Source: Cannabis sativa
Taxonomy: Eukaryota; Streptophyta; Magnoliopsida; Rosales; Cannabaceae
Length of the DNA stretch: 64,000 nt
Assembly: GCF_029168945.1 (NCBI RefSeq)
Contig: NC_083604.1
Coordinates: 63,752,211 to 63,816,210 of the forward strand
Direction: 5' to 3'
Position 1 is the stretch's first letter, and each line of letters begins with the position of its first letter. Position numbers and translations under genes: made by a program. The notes below the pieces were generated by a model. The model saw nothing but the letters and a program-made list of their open reading frames with translations. It searched no databases and was not told the origin of the DNA. Positions 18,791 to 31,250 of this stretch are shown piece by piece.

Positions 18791-19911
18791 AATTTAATTT
18801 TTTAATCATGTTTTAAAAATAATAGTATTTTTGTTCAAAATTAATTTATTCCATTCCATTCCATTATATAGTCAACCAAACATAAGAATTGTATTCAATT
18901 ATTGATTCCATAAATCTAACCAAACAACCTAATCCTATTCCTATTCTTATTCCATTCCATTACCATTCCTATTCTTATTCCTATTCCTATTCCATTACTT
19001 TCATTACCTCCAACCAAACGGGCCCTCAGTATATAGAATGCTCTATATGTTCCACCATATAGACACATCATTAGTTATCCATTGTTATAATCCTAATTTG
19101 ATCACTGATCCTCTATATGAATGATCTACACTGTAAAGGGATTAAATTACCGTTACACCCTACAATGTATTTATTCCTTAAAACACTTGACCCCGTATAA
19201 ATGATATTTCAGCTTATGTGAAATGAGTACTCCACCATTTATGTTCGTTTGGTCAAGCTGGAAGAAGATCATCCTTTGCTTACTATTCGCTAGATAGAAG
19301 CTATAGATTCCATGTTTATGGTAGCGCTTTCACTCAATTGCACTACCGTGTTCCCAAAATGTACGTATCACCCTGACCTAAAAGTAGGCTTAACTAACAA
19401 ATCAAAGAACACGTATAGCCTTTCCAGATTGAGCCTAATCATATCAGGATTAAGATCATTTGATCTAGGATAAACTTGGCGATATTGACTTGAATAGATT
19501 TTACGGTAAGTTTAATTAAATCTAAATCAAAGTTCAATATCGGTCCCTTCCGATGCATACTCCATGCATCCAACCTGAGCTTTACTTTAACCGATGCTCT
19601 GGAAAGAACATAACACTTCTCCAAATGCAAGTAAACTCTGTTGTAGATTATCATATCAGTAAAACCCTATGTCTGATAAATCTAGGAAACTTTATTCACA
19701 TAGTCATGTTTACTTTCCAATGTGTTGACGGCACAATAAACAGGATCAAGTATGTGAAAAGGGTTTCAGATGAATTTATACATTATGTACATATAATCAT
19801 GAAATAAATCATGTGAACCATGCAACATTAAATGTTATTTCTGATCTTGTATATTAATAAGTAAATCTGATTATATTGAAATGAGTTTTATTTAGGGCAT
19901 AAAACCCAACA

Positions 19912-22600
19912 AACTCCCACTTGCACTAATATAAAACAAAAAGTGCGTTTTAAATAATCTCAACACCTTGATATACAAATCAAGTGTAGTAGTAGTAAAC
20001 TCCTCATAATAGGATCTGAAAGGTTGAATTAACCACAACCTTTTCTCCACTATTACTCTTCCTTTAATCACAAAATCATTGATAATGTGAAATTCCTCTC
20101 TATATGTCTACTCTCTTGGGATACTGGATTCTATATCTTTGGCAACTACTTTTGGTTAATCAGGAAATTAACACTAGTAGTTTAAGGCAATTTGGAATGA
20201 TGCCAAAATGTATAGAACTTTCCTTAGACTGAATAAGTACCTTTCCTGCAGCTTTAACATTCAGTCTCTCTCTGGTAGACCTAGAGACTTCAGATAGGTT
20301 TTTACACTTCTCCAAAATCACTATTCCACCCCCAGAGTAATCACCATCTTATCAGAAAGATTTTCTAGCACAAAGGCAAATTTTGAAATCTGATATGGTG
20401 TAGTCTAAGAGTTTTAAACACACCCTTATAGACTAACATATAGTTCCTCTTCTTAATCTTAAAATTTACTTGATTGTCTTCCAATGTTCTTCTCCTGGAT
20501 TAATCTGATACCTACTTATTACTCCCACTCAACAGTGTACGGTCTAAGGCATACAAAAGCATATCTAAGACCTCTCACTGTTGATATAAGAAATTCTTTC
20601 ATGGCTTTATCTTTTCTGGAATAGTTGAGACTTTTCCTTAGATAAATAAAATATATGCCTAAGAAGTTGTGAAGCTTCTATAGATTGCCATTAGAAAGAA
20701 AATGCTTCAGCATCTTACTAAAGTAAGTTGCTTGCATTAGAGTAAGTAATTACCAGGTATACCACAAGCCATAGGTTTAGATAAACTCAAACCTATAATA
20801 CTAGGAACAGGAAGTTTGTTAAGTCCATAGAATAGACTTATTAACTAAAATTTCCTTTTATGTCCTTGTAATAGAAAACTTTAGGTTATTCCATGTGAAT
20901 GGATTAAACCATAGTTTTATTGGCTTTCTTCTTAGTTTCTTATCTTGACAATCCATTACTTGTTTAAACTCACAATGGATTTTAATCACTAGTGTCTCCC
21001 AAGTCATAAGAAGGTGAGTTCCTAGAAACTCTCCCACTACGACAAGGTACCGTGAATTATGTCTAAGAAAACTAAATGGTATTGATCTCTTCGGTTGTGA
21101 CAAGACAACAGAGGCAGTGGGATCATCATATGTTATATAAGATGATAGAACACTTTTGGAATCAAGAAAAATATCTCTTTTATTTGCTACTTGTTTTCAG
21201 ACTTAGTCATTATCTTAGAAAAGTAGTATTTGTTTGAACAAACACTTTCTTATCTATTGACTATGGGATGGTCCACCCCTAATCACTTAGAATAGCTAAC
21301 AAACCATGGTTAACAGTTCTAGCTTTTCTTAAGATTTTGATTAGGTCATCCATGAATCTAGTAATGATTTACATTAAGTATACAACCATTACATCATTCT
21401 GAAATTGTATTACCATAGAAGGAATTAGGCAACGACTAGTAACTAATCATTAACATGCAACTCGAAATTTCTGGGGAGGTAAGTTTGGATATAATTCAAA
21501 AATCAATTTAATGATCTTTGAACTGCATATCTACTAACTATTTTTCCACCCCTATCAGTTCGCAAGATCTTTAATCACTTACCTTAATGGTTTTAACCAT
21601 TGCTAGAAATTAATGAAATTTTTAAACATTTCAAATTTCTTTGCATAAGGTATAATCTAGAGTTGTCGTTTTAAGAATACAACGAAAAACTTATATACAC
21701 CCCTGAATGTACATCCATCTGCGAATGAGATGAACTACTTTCAGTGGATATAGGCATATTAACTCTTTGCAGAGATTGATCTTGTCAAATCCACTATGAA
21801 CAAGATACAAATGCCATAGATTAAAAAAAATGTGGTAGTGTCTTTTGATGACTTAGGTTTAGTTACATCAAAGAGTTCTTAGAATACTGCAAGTGGATCC
21901 TGGTCACAGAATACCTAACTCATATTCCATACAGTTTTAATCCATTAATAGAAGATGGATATTAAACACTTGAGAAAGTGTAACTGTATTGTATTCTGGA
22001 ATTAGAAATATAAGAAAATTTCTATTTGGAATCTAAAATTAAAGTCAAAGACTTAAATTTATACCAAATATAATGAGTAATTCTATCTTGGACCAGCACT
22101 ACTAATACAAACTCTAAGTCAGGTTTGCCCATACAAGTAGGAGATTTCTAAGATTGAGGATTTATATCAATTGGGGATAGAATTTCGGGATTATAATCAT
22201 ATGCGTCATTTAATTTCTTAAGAGAAAATATAATGACATGAAATGATTTATAGATTATTCATCCAATGATATATTATTGAGCTAATTCGAAATGAATAAG
22301 CTAAGAGGAATTAGGATAATTTCGTTTATAAATAAGAATCCAACGATGCTTCGATTAGCGAAAGACAAAGTAATCTTATTTATGTAATCTTCTTGTTTCA
22401 TATTGTAAAAATACTAGTCTAAGGTGTCATCAATTGATGAACAGCTAGATGTTGCATATACAATATTTATCTTTCGAGATCTTACACTATTATGTATGTC
22501 TAATGGTGAAAATCCATTAGGGATTTATCTCATTAGAAAAACAAACATGTTAGACCAACAATGAAGATTCGAAATTAAACTACAACTTAATAACAGAAAA
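19912..22600 (-). pseudogene. Decayed Copia pol remnants
   Basis: No long frame survives, but Copia signatures are legible on the minus strand. Near 20030-20110, after one frameshift, HIINDFVIKGRVIVEK resembles the RNase H tail of Copia polyproteins (HxxxxHFIRERV...VE). Around 20950-21110 CRSGRVSR is followed by NPL and a QAMDCQDK-like stretch, as in the region before the Copia RT. Many stops and shifts intervene. The order (RNase H end nearest the left LTR) agrees with the minus-strand orientation. Confidence 0.55.
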
Positions 22601-25600
22601 TAACGTGGTTCAATATAAATTCATTCACAATTCAGAAATTATAAACATATAGCAAGTAGGAATGACTAGAGAAAATACTAAAACATACAATCCTAAATAA
22701 TTTCCAAGGTTTTCAACAAACTGATTCAGTGTCCCGGTAGGCGAGAGTCAAAGTATCATTCATTGAATAGAGTTGTCAGCTCATCTAAAATAGAAACCAT
22801 TCTAGCAACCTTTTATTCGATCAAAATAAGAATCCAACGTTGTCCCGGTAGGCGAGAGTCAAGGTTATTCTCATTTTATGAGCTTCCACCATTGTTTCAT
22901 GTTTTATGAGTTTATCTCTAAGTAGTCACCGTAGGGGAGAGTCTAAATAGAGACGAAAACTCACAAAACACTTATCAAATGAAATCTTACGGTGTTAAAT
23001 GCGTTCAACGAATAACCATCCATAGGGGGACGAAGTCTAGCGTCTCGAGGTTATATTGAAAACATTTAACTTTTGTAAGACCAACAATGGAGATCGAATA
23101 TCTTAATAATAATCAAGCTCATTATTTAAAGTGAGTTGTATTTTCTTTGATTCTCTTTATTTAATCTATTTATTTTAAATATATATATTTATTAATTAAA
23201 ATTTCCAATTTAGAATGAAAAATTCTAAATATAAATTTTAATTTAATATTTATAATTTTTACTTAGATGGATAAGAAAATAACATGAATTATATCCATCT
23301 TAGTAATAATTTCCAATAAATATTTAGAAAAATATTCAATTTAAGTTGTTACAAAATTAATTTAAATTAATTTACAACTCAAATTTAATTTTCTATAAAT
23401 ATATATTGCATTTCGAAAAATTAAAGTATTCAAGGACACAATTTTCGAAAATGCATGTTAAAATAAAAAATAAATCCTAGAAAAATTATTCTAATTTAAT
23501 GTTGGCCCAAAATTAATTAATAAAATTAATTTACAACAAAAAATATAATTTTCCTATTTAATTAAATATATATAAGAAAAATTTCAAATATTTAAGTATG
23601 ATGATGAAAATCAACTTAAATATTAATTTTCTATTTAATTAAATACACTAGAAAAATACTTCAAGTAAAAATATCATCTATCTAGATTTTCCTTTGACTA
23701 ATTAATTCAATTTCTAATAATATATTTTAATTTATTTATTTTAAATTAATCATTTAATGAAAAAATAATTGATTTAAGTTGGTCCAAAATTAAAATAAAT
23801 AATTTATAACTTTAATCTATTTTTCAAATAAAATTCGAAATTCCAGCATTTAAGAAATGCAATTTCGAAATTTGATTAATAAAATAAAGAAAAAATATAT
23901 TTTGAAAATTATTTAAATTTAGTTGAAAAAATAAATTTCAACTATAAATAATTTTCTATTTAATTAAGTGTCATGAAAAAAAAATATTTAAGTATCATGA
24001 TGAAAATCAACTTAGATATTTAATTTTCAAATTAATTAAATGTATTAAATTCAAGAAATAAATAATTAAGTGTAGAGAAGGCTTAATTATTAATCTCTAG
24101 TTTAATACTAGGAAAAATATACTTAAAATAAATTGTACCAAAAATAATTATTTAAATAATTAATTTCACAATGTATAATATTTTTCTATTTAATATTAGA
24201 AATAATAAGTAGTCTAGAAATAATTATCTAGAAAATATCTTATTTGACTAAGTATCTTTTCCACAAAATTTGAAAAAATATCTAATTTAAGTTGTATTAG
24301 AAAAAATCTAAAACTTAAATATTTTCAAATTTAAATTTAATTAAATATCAAAAATTAAGTTGTAACCACTTAATATTCCATTTTAAGTTAATATTCGAAA
24401 AGATATTAACCTAAAAAAAATATCTAAAATATTCCATTTTAAGTTAATATTCGAAAAGATATTAACTTAAAAAATATCTAAAGAATCTTAATAATCAATG
24501 CCTAAAATTCCTCAACTTAATTTTGAAATTTTAAATCCAAAAGATATTCAGATTTAAGTTGGTTAGTTGAAGATAACTAAATATCAACTTAAATAGGAAT
24601 ATTTAATGAAAAATTTAAATTAAGCTCCAGAAAGAATCTAGATGGTTATAATTCTATATTTAATTAAATACAAGAAAATACACATAGTTTAGCTTAGAAT
24701 AAAATTCTTTAAACTATGATTTTCTTAAATTAATTTCAAAATAAATGAAATTAATTATGTTGCTAATCAATTTTATTAGGTTAAACTAGTTTAATTAACC
24801 TAGTACAGTTATTCAAATTAGGCAAATGGGCCTTCACAATTGGGGTGGTTCATGTGAGGGGGTGCTGGGTTCAGTATGTCGTACCCACTACTATGGCTCC
24901 CAACTCTCACATAAGGCCCAAAAGAGAGGAATTTAACCTTAATAAGAACAACTGTTATTAATTGAATAGGCCCAAAAACTAAATGGGCCTAAATAAATTC
25001 TATCAAGAACTATGATAATTTATTTTAGCAACAGCAACCTATATGCATCTATAATAAAATTAAACACCTAGGCTCACACAGTCACACTTTGGATGGGTCC
25101 TATCATGTTGCTAGGTCATACACAGATGAAAGAAGATTGTAAATATACCTGTTACAAATTATTAACTTGACCAAGGGAGCCATCAGATCATTAGATTTGG
25201 CAAAAAGTAACCATGACTATTTGCAATTAAGTAATAATAGGTTTTGAAAACTTACACATAAGCTAAAACACAAACTCCTGCAACAAGGTTAGCTGGATAG
25301 TTGGATGTACGATTTATTTAATTTTAAATTAAATATTTAATTTCGAAAATAATTAATTAAATAAAAAATAATAATTTTCGAAAATTTAAAAAAAATATTT
25401 CAAAAATTCGAAAATTTAAAAATAATTTAAATTTAAAATTAAACCTACAATTTTGAAAAATTAGGTTTCAACCAACCTAAATATCATTTCAAAATTTGCT
25501 AACTACTTTTAAAATTTAAATGTTATTTTATAAATATAAATTAAATAAAAAATTAGAAAAGATAAATGAATATCTTTTTCAGATTTTAAATGTAATTTAA

Positions 25601-26336
25601 ATAAATAAAATAACAAAATTTAAAAGTTAGCAAAATATCTTACATCTATTTAAAATTTCATGATTATAGTTATCTTATTTTAAATTTAAATAAGGTCAAA
25701 TTATTTGAAAAAATTTAAATTTAAAATATATAAAATCTGACCTTAAATTTAAAAATAAGATAAGATATAATCAAATTTAAAAATAAGATAGATTATTAAG
25801 CAAATAAGATAGATACTAACTATTTTAAATTCAAATTACACTAATATCTTGAATTAAATTTAATTCAAAAAAAAAATATCTTGAATTAAATTTTAAAAAT
25901 ATTAAATTAATTCATAATGATAATTAGAATTGAATTAGGAATAGTAATAGTATAAATACAAAACTATACCAAAAATCGGAAGTTAATTCCATGAAAAAGC
26001 ATGAAAAATCGAAGAAAAACAAAAAACTTGTGAACTGTACGGACAGATTTGCGATTGCATGAAAATTTCAGCACAGCCCCGATTTTTTCAAATCTTCAAA
26101 AATTCATAACTAATTTAAATAAAATCGAAATTGAGTTCTGTAAAAGGCTAACTTGCTTAATTTTTTCCATACTATCCAATAAAAATAATTCTAGAAACAA
26201 AATCGCAATTATTTTTCACGAAAATTTACAAACATCAATCTATCATCAAATAACACTCAATACAACATGATACCATCCAAAAACATACAAACAATCGTTT
26301 TAAAGTCCAAATTTCTTGCAAGTAAATCAATTACCA
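22600..26336 (-). other. Very AT-rich non-coding Copia leader
   Basis: About 3.7 kb between the primer site and the pol remnants with no credible gag frame. It contains three copies of a GTCxCxGTAGGxGAGAGTC motif (22731-22749, 22842-22860, 22925-22943), a 56-bp tandem duplication (24372-24427/24428-24483), and a GC-richer island at 24830-24930. Long stretches consist almost only of A and T. Confidence 0.6.
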
Positions 26337-26350
26337 TGGCTCTGATACCA
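26337..26350 (-). other. Copia primer-binding site (tRNA-iMet)
   Basis: TGGTATCAGAGCCA on the minus strand, two bases from the 5' LTR end. Confidence 0.85.
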
Positions 26351-26352
26351 GT

Positions 26353-28235
26353 TGTTGGAATTTATTTTACCAGAATCTTAGATCTACTCACAAGTATGTT
26401 TATTAACACCCTAAATATGAACTTTCTAAAACGATGAAATAAACACATATAAAGTTTAGGAAACCTTACATTGGGTGCAGCGGAATAATATGACTCCTTC
26501 CGTTCAGATATCTAGCCCTTGATTCCTTTCTGTAGCAGAGCATTATCAATATCTGAACCTGGATCTCTTTCTCTGAATCTTTGATGCTGAAACCTCCTTC
26601 TTGCTGAAAGTCTTTCTTCACGATCTTCCTCACTATGATTGAGGTATCACTTGCTGTGTGTGGGCACTACTCATACACTAATAATTTCGAAATCTCAATG
26701 AGGAAGAGAGAGAGAGTGGATTCGGCCAAAGATAGGGAGAGAGAGAGGCTCAGTTTTTTCTGAATCTAAGAAGAAAAGTGTAGAAATTTAGTGTAAATTT
26801 CCTGAAGCCTTCACTATCTATTTAGAGCATTCCACTAGGGTTAGGTTTGAATTATTTGGCATTAAAATAATGAAAATATCAGTTTAAATTTCCTACAAAA
26901 GTGGCTGGCCCTATACTAGTGGATTTGGGCCTCACTTTTTGTAATTTTGCAGTTTTACCTTTTCTGCATCTGATTTTCTCAAAAACACCAATTTTCTAAT
27001 TCAACCATTTAAATGCCAATTCTAACTATTTAATAACTATAAATAATTATTAAATAATATTGTCATTTATCATATTTATTAATTGAACCATACAAAGTAT
27101 CATAATTAACAAATATGCCCCTAAAACTCTTTCTTTACAATTTCGCCCTTACTTAGTGAAAAAATCACAAATAGACATAGTCTAATTTGAGAATTATAAT
27201 TGATTAATCAAAACCAATTACATGAGTCTTACAAGCAATATTATCTCAACTAGTGCGGGGACCATGGGTCTATATAACCGAGCTTTCAATAAGTAGATGA
27301 AGAATTTAGCACTAAAATTCACTAACTTATTAATTCTTCGTTGAATCCACACATAGAACTTAGAATTGCACTCTCAGTATATAGAATGCTCTATATGTTC
27401 CACCATATAGACACATCATTAGTTATCCATTGTTATAATCCTAATTTGATCACTGATCCTCTATATGAATGATCTACACTGTAAAGGGATTAAATTACCG
27501 TTACACCCTACAATGTATTTATTCCTTAAAACACTTGACCCCCGTATAAATGATATTTCAGCTTATGTGAAATGAGTACTCCACCATTTATGTTCGTTTG
27601 GTCAAGCTCGAAGGAGATCATCCTTTGCTTACTATTCGCTAGATAGAAGCTATAGATTCCATGTTTATGATAGCGCTCCCACTCAATTGCACTACCGTGT
27701 TCCCAAAATGTACGTATCACCCTGACCTAAAAGTAGGCTTAACTAACAAATCAAAGAACACGAATAGCCTTTCAAGATTGAGCTAATCATATCAGGATTA
27801 AGATCATTTGATCTAGGATCAACTTGGCGATATTGACTTGAATAGATTTTACGGTAAGTTTAATTAAATCTAAATCAAAGTTCAATATTGGTCCCTTCCG
27901 ATGCATACTCCATGCATCCAACCTGAGCGTTACTTTAACCAATGCTCTGGAAAGAACATAGCACTTCTCCAAATGCAAGTAAACTCTGTTGTAGATTATC
28001 ATATCAGTAAAACCCTATGTCTGATAAATCTAGGAAACTTTATTCACATAGTCATGTTTACTTTCCAATGTGTTGACGGCACAATAAACAGGATCAAGTA
28101 TGTGAAAAGGGTTTCAGATGAATTTATACATTATGTACATATAATCATGCAACATTAAATGTTATTTCTGATCTATATTAATAAGTAAATCTGATTATAT
28201 TGAAATGAGTTTTATTTAGGGCATAAAACCCAACA
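26353..28235 (-). repeat. Copia 5' LTR, uninterrupted
   Basis: 1883 bp, TGTTGG...CCAACA on the + strand. It provides the empty site for the Harbinger insertion in its partner LTR. Confidence 0.88.
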
Positions 28236-29147
28236 AGTTTTTGATCTCATCTTCATTAATTCCTTGAATTTTCTTCCTCCAGGATTGGAGTGCTTTCCTT
28301 AGACTAGAGACATTTCCAAGAAAGGTGGCAGTAGCAGTAGCATTTAATCCTTCAGGAAACCAGTTATTAATCACTTCCTGCTTGCACGAAGGTTCCCAAG
28401 ACCATGCCTCAAAGAAACGAAAAGGGATATAGCCTCTATTAAGATACAGATGAGTGTCAAGTACAATGGGGGCATGATCAGAAATGGTGATAGGCAAATT
28501 CTGAACTCCCGCTGACGAATAATTCAACACCCAATCGGCTGAACAAATGGCTCTATTGAGTCTTTCTCTGATAAGATCTCCTGTAAATCGCTTGTTTTGC
28601 CAAGTGAACCGGTTCCCAATGAAATGAAGATCAACTCCTCCTGTATTATCCATAAAACCCCGAAGTCTCTTAGTGTCAGCAGGGAACACTTTCCTACCCC
28701 CCATCTTTTCTTCAGAGCTTCGAATACAATTCAAATCCCCTAAGAGAACCCATGGAATTTGACTAAGGTTAACCTCTTTCTCTATACTGTTCCAGAAAGT
28801 CTCCTTCACACTTGCATATGGAGTACCATATATCGCATATAGTTTCCAATGTGTCTGAATTTGATAGTCCCAAACAGTAGCCTCAAAAAAGCCATCATCA
28901 AAATAATTAACTACCAAATTAACGGTAGTGTTTCATAAGAGGCACGAACCACCAGCTGTGCCATAAGCACCAACACAAACAACATTATTAAAACCCAAAA
29001 ACCGAGCCCACTCCTTCATCTTTCCTTTTGATACTTTAGTTTCCATCATAAAAATACAATCAATCTTGTATTTTTTAACCCAAGCATTTATTGCTTGGGG
29101 TGTCGGGTCTCTAGCGAGGCCTCGACAGTTCCACGAAGGCACTTCAT
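28236..29147 (-). pseudogene. LINE 2 ORF2, endonuclease part, broken
   Basis: APE-type endonuclease of the second LINE: SWNCRGLARDP, FMMETK, GDLNCIRSSEEKMGG and SDHAPIVLD. The ATG at 29147 overlaps the ORF1 stop (ATGA). One base is missing after the fourth codon, so the conserved SWNCRG lies in the next frame. A TGA at 28935-28933 stands where tryptophan is expected after GGSCLL, and the frame resumes directly with NTTVNLVVNYF. It then runs to the Copia border at 28240. Confidence 0.82.
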
Positions 29148-31156
29148 GGGGCTGGGGGGGGGGGCTTGATAAGGGCCGCCTCCTCGCCCGAAACAAAAAC
29201 CTGAGAACTTTCAACTTGTACTTCAACCAGATTCAAAGAATCTAAGAGATTTTTCTGGGTTGTAGTAGCTTCCGAATCCACTCGAGCTGAACACTTGCCT
29301 TTATTTCTTGAGGATGTTCTGGTCTGGACTCCTTTCTTCCTGCATTTATCATGTTTTGTTGTAGAGGAAGAAGCACCTGACCCTATTTTAAATTGGGAGT
29401 CTGGGGCTAGTGAAAAGGGAGGGAGTACTGGAATTTCTTGGTCGAATTCCCTTGAATTCTCAGCAGTATGTTGGATATAAGGGATCAAAGTGAGACTAGC
29501 CTTTCTCTTTCTGGGCTGGGTGCACTCGTGGACCAAGTTTGAGACATCTATTGGGTCATAGAATAATGTAGGTATGGGCTCAAACTTATCTATTGGTGCT
29601 GGGCCCATAAGTTCCTCTGCAAGCCCAATTTCTTCAGCATATTCGAGCCAAGGGAAGTGTGTGGGCTCAGGGTGTTTATGGGGCTGTCTTGAAAGGCATA
29701 ACTCAGCATGAGGCTTCTCCACCATTTGATTATAAGTGGGCCCAATATTTTCCATAATGGTGGTAAGAATACCATCATCAGCACTATTAGGAGGGGGCCT
29801 TGAAGAAAAGTTAGTAATAATGTCATTTTCAGAAAGTGTACTATTATTACCTTGTGAATGTCTTCGTAAAGTCCTAGGAGATACTGATCGTGGTCTCCTT
29901 CCCTTTTCTAGACCTCTTGAACCAGATGCTTCAAATTCCTTGCTTCTCCTCCTTTTATCCTTCGAGTAAGAGTTTGTCACGTCCACCACTTTCAATTTTT
30001 TGCCTATTTTGGCACCTAGGTCTTTAATCTGAACCCTGATGACCTTCCTGGAAGGTTTAGTGCGAATAGGCTGTTGCAGAGCCAACCCTCTGTCCCCTTC
30101 ATTGACAGGTCTTTTTCCTTGCTTCTTGGACTCCGAGTTAGCCGTTGGAGGAAATTTTGCCGGTAGAGGGGTCCGGCCACCATCTTGACGGAAGTATTCC
30201 AGCTGATTACGGGTATTAAAACAACTGAAAACCGCTGACTCTGCCTTCATCCACGGGCCATACGCTGGAACCGCCGCTCCTTGTGGTGGATAAGCATAAG
30301 CTGTTTGCCTAAAGCAAGCTTTTTTATCATGGCCAAGATATCCACAATTATAGCATAGCTTTGGCAATTTCTGATATCTGAATTGAATCCACTCTTTTCT
30401 TCCCCTTTTAATATCAAGAAAAAAACAAGATATTAGCTTATGAGAGGTATCGATTTCTACTTGGAACTTCAGGAATCCTCTTCTTAGAACAGTCCTTCGG
30501 TCTGCTAGGTCGCTTGTTACAAATCTTCCTGCTTTCGCAGCCAAAGTTCTGGTGTTAACTCCATTCAGATAAGGAGTAGGCAAACGTGATACTAACACCC
30601 AGAAAATAGCCTTTCCCATATCCATGTTAAACCAATCCCCATTTGCTGGCCATTCTCTAATTATTAGCAGCTTTCCATTGATGATCCAGGGCCTGTTACG
30701 AAGAACTGCAGCGCAGTCCTTAGCCAGGTCAAAGAAAATGCCCCACAAACCAGGTTTCATCGTCTTGAACTTCCAGTGTCCCTTAAGCTTCCAAATCTGG
30801 TTTAGGATGTCTTTTAGTCTTGATCTTGAGACACCTTTGCCATCAAAGAAGCTTGCTAGGACCCCGGTGCTAACGACCTCTGCAATGAGCTCAAAATCCG
30901 GTTCAAGGTCAAGAGTCATAGACTCTAGAAAGTTGTTTCGCAGTATCTCGAGTTCATCATTTCTGTTATCATTGTCTTTACTGGGGGTGTGTACACCCAT
31001 TCCTCCTGCATCTTCATTTTCATTAACTTCCATCATAATGTCGGGTGGTTGTGGTGGTTGAGACGAAACAGTATTTGCATTAACGCCAGGAACTTCAATC
31101 GAAGGATTAGAGTTATCATTCTGTACTTCACGAGGGTTATCATTATTGTCTCCCAT
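29144..31156 (-). CDS. LINE 2 ORF1: zinc-knuckle RNA-binding protein (670 aa)
   Basis: First ATG is 31156 (MGDNNDNPREVQND); upstream codons to 31249 are open but have no ATG. Contains the DUF4283-type region (around KLLIIREWPANGDWF) and one CCHC knuckle, LCYNCGYLGHDKKACF. A long polar C-terminal tail follows with basic stretches such as KKLKVVDV and RRRSKEF. It is longer than LINE 1 ORF1 (450 aa) because of this tail. The frame is unbroken although its ORF2 is dead. It ends in a run of prolines encoded by an 11-C tract next to the ATGA stop/start. Confidence 0.82.
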   Translation of the reverse strand: MGDNNDNPREVQNDNSNPSIEVPGVNANTVSSQPPQPPDIMMEVNENEDAGGMGVHTPSKDNDNRNDELEILRNNFLESMTLDLEPDFELIAEVVSTGVLASFFDGKGVSRSRLKDILNQIWKLKGHWKFKTMKPGLWGIFFDLAKDCAAVLRNRPWIINGKLLIIREWPANGDWFNMDMGKAIFWVLVSRLPTPYLNGVNTRTLAAKAGRFVTSDLADRRTVLRRGFLKFQVEIDTSHKLISCFFLDIKRGRKEWIQFRYQKLPKLCYNCGYLGHDKKACFRQTAYAYPPQGAAVPAYGPWMKAESAVFSCFNTRNQLEYFRQDGGRTPLPAKFPPTANSESKKQGKRPVNEGDRGLALQQPIRTKPSRKVIRVQIKDLGAKIGKKLKVVDVTNSYSKDKRRRSKEFEASGSRGLEKGRRPRSVSPRTLRRHSQGNNSTLSENDIITNFSSRPPPNSADDGILTTIMENIGPTYNQMVEKPHAELCLSRQPHKHPEPTHFPWLEYAEEIGLAEELMGPAPIDKFEPIPTLFYDPIDVSNLVHECTQPRKRKASLTLIPYIQHTAENSREFDQEIPVLPPFSLAPDSQFKIGSGASSSTTKHDKCRKKGVQTRTSSRNKGKCSARVDSEATTTQKNLLDSLNLVEVQVESSQVFVSGEEAALIKPPPPAP

Positions 31157-31250
31157 AACTACCTCAAACAAAAGCCTCTGATTGTCTTGAGCAGTAAAGG
31201 AGACAAAAGGAATCAAAAACCTAAGGGAATAAGACCAAGAATGAGACACA

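Larger units (their letters stand above)
13441..19025 (+). mobile_element. PIF/Harbinger DNA transposon with transposase and Myb-like gene
   Basis: 5585 bp. Terminal inverted repeats start GGGCCCGTTTGGTTG and extend about 23 bp with one or two mismatches. The 3-bp duplication TCA is at 13438-13440 and 19026-19028. PIF/Harbinger elements use 3-bp targets and encode two proteins, a DDE transposase and a Myb/SANT protein; both are found here in the same direction. The subterminal regions are rich in GGAAT/ATTCC pentamers. Each gene carries one stop codon, so the copy is recently dead or just short of autonomous. Confidence 0.92.
12406..19911 (-). repeat. Copia 3' LTR, interrupted by PIF/Harbinger
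   Basis: LTR sequence is 12406-13440 and 19026-19911. The break is between CTCTCA and GTATATAG, which are contiguous in the other LTR at about 27370. Confidence 0.88.
12406..28235 (-). mobile_element. Ty1/Copia-type LTR retrotransposon, long, decayed; holds a Harbinger insertion
   Basis: 15.8 kb including the 5.6-kb Harbinger. Minus strand: 5' LTR 26353-28235 (1883 bp), primer site 26350-26337, internal 19912-26352, 3' LTR 12406-19911 (about 1.9 kb without Harbinger). LTR ends are TGTTGG and CCAACA; target duplication AGTTT on both sides. The tract AAGTGGGAGTT beside the 3' LTR is the usual Copia polypurine tract. Copia assignment rests on decayed pol pieces near the 3' LTR. The two LTRs differ by scattered substitutions and small indels, so this is older than the Cassandra copy. 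Confidence 0.88.
12123..31250 (-). mobile_element. LINE 2: decayed non-LTR element split by Copia and Harbinger
   Basis: Two pieces of one minus-strand LINE lie on either side of the Copia element: 28241-31250 (leader, ORF1, endonuclease) and 12123-12405 (start of the region between endonuclease and RT). The Copia is flanked by AGTTT at 12401-12405 and 28236-28240. Across the junction the LINE frame continues in phase from DEIKN to LEKRLEWIQ, which proves the pieces belong together. Everything downstream of 12123 (RT, RNase H, tail) is missing, so no target duplication can be identified for this LINE. Confidence 0.85.

Noticed and set aside
27526..28158. Short frames in the Copia LTR, repeated at 19439-19807
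   Set aside because: Same sequence in both LTRs; they are repeat shadows and not genes.
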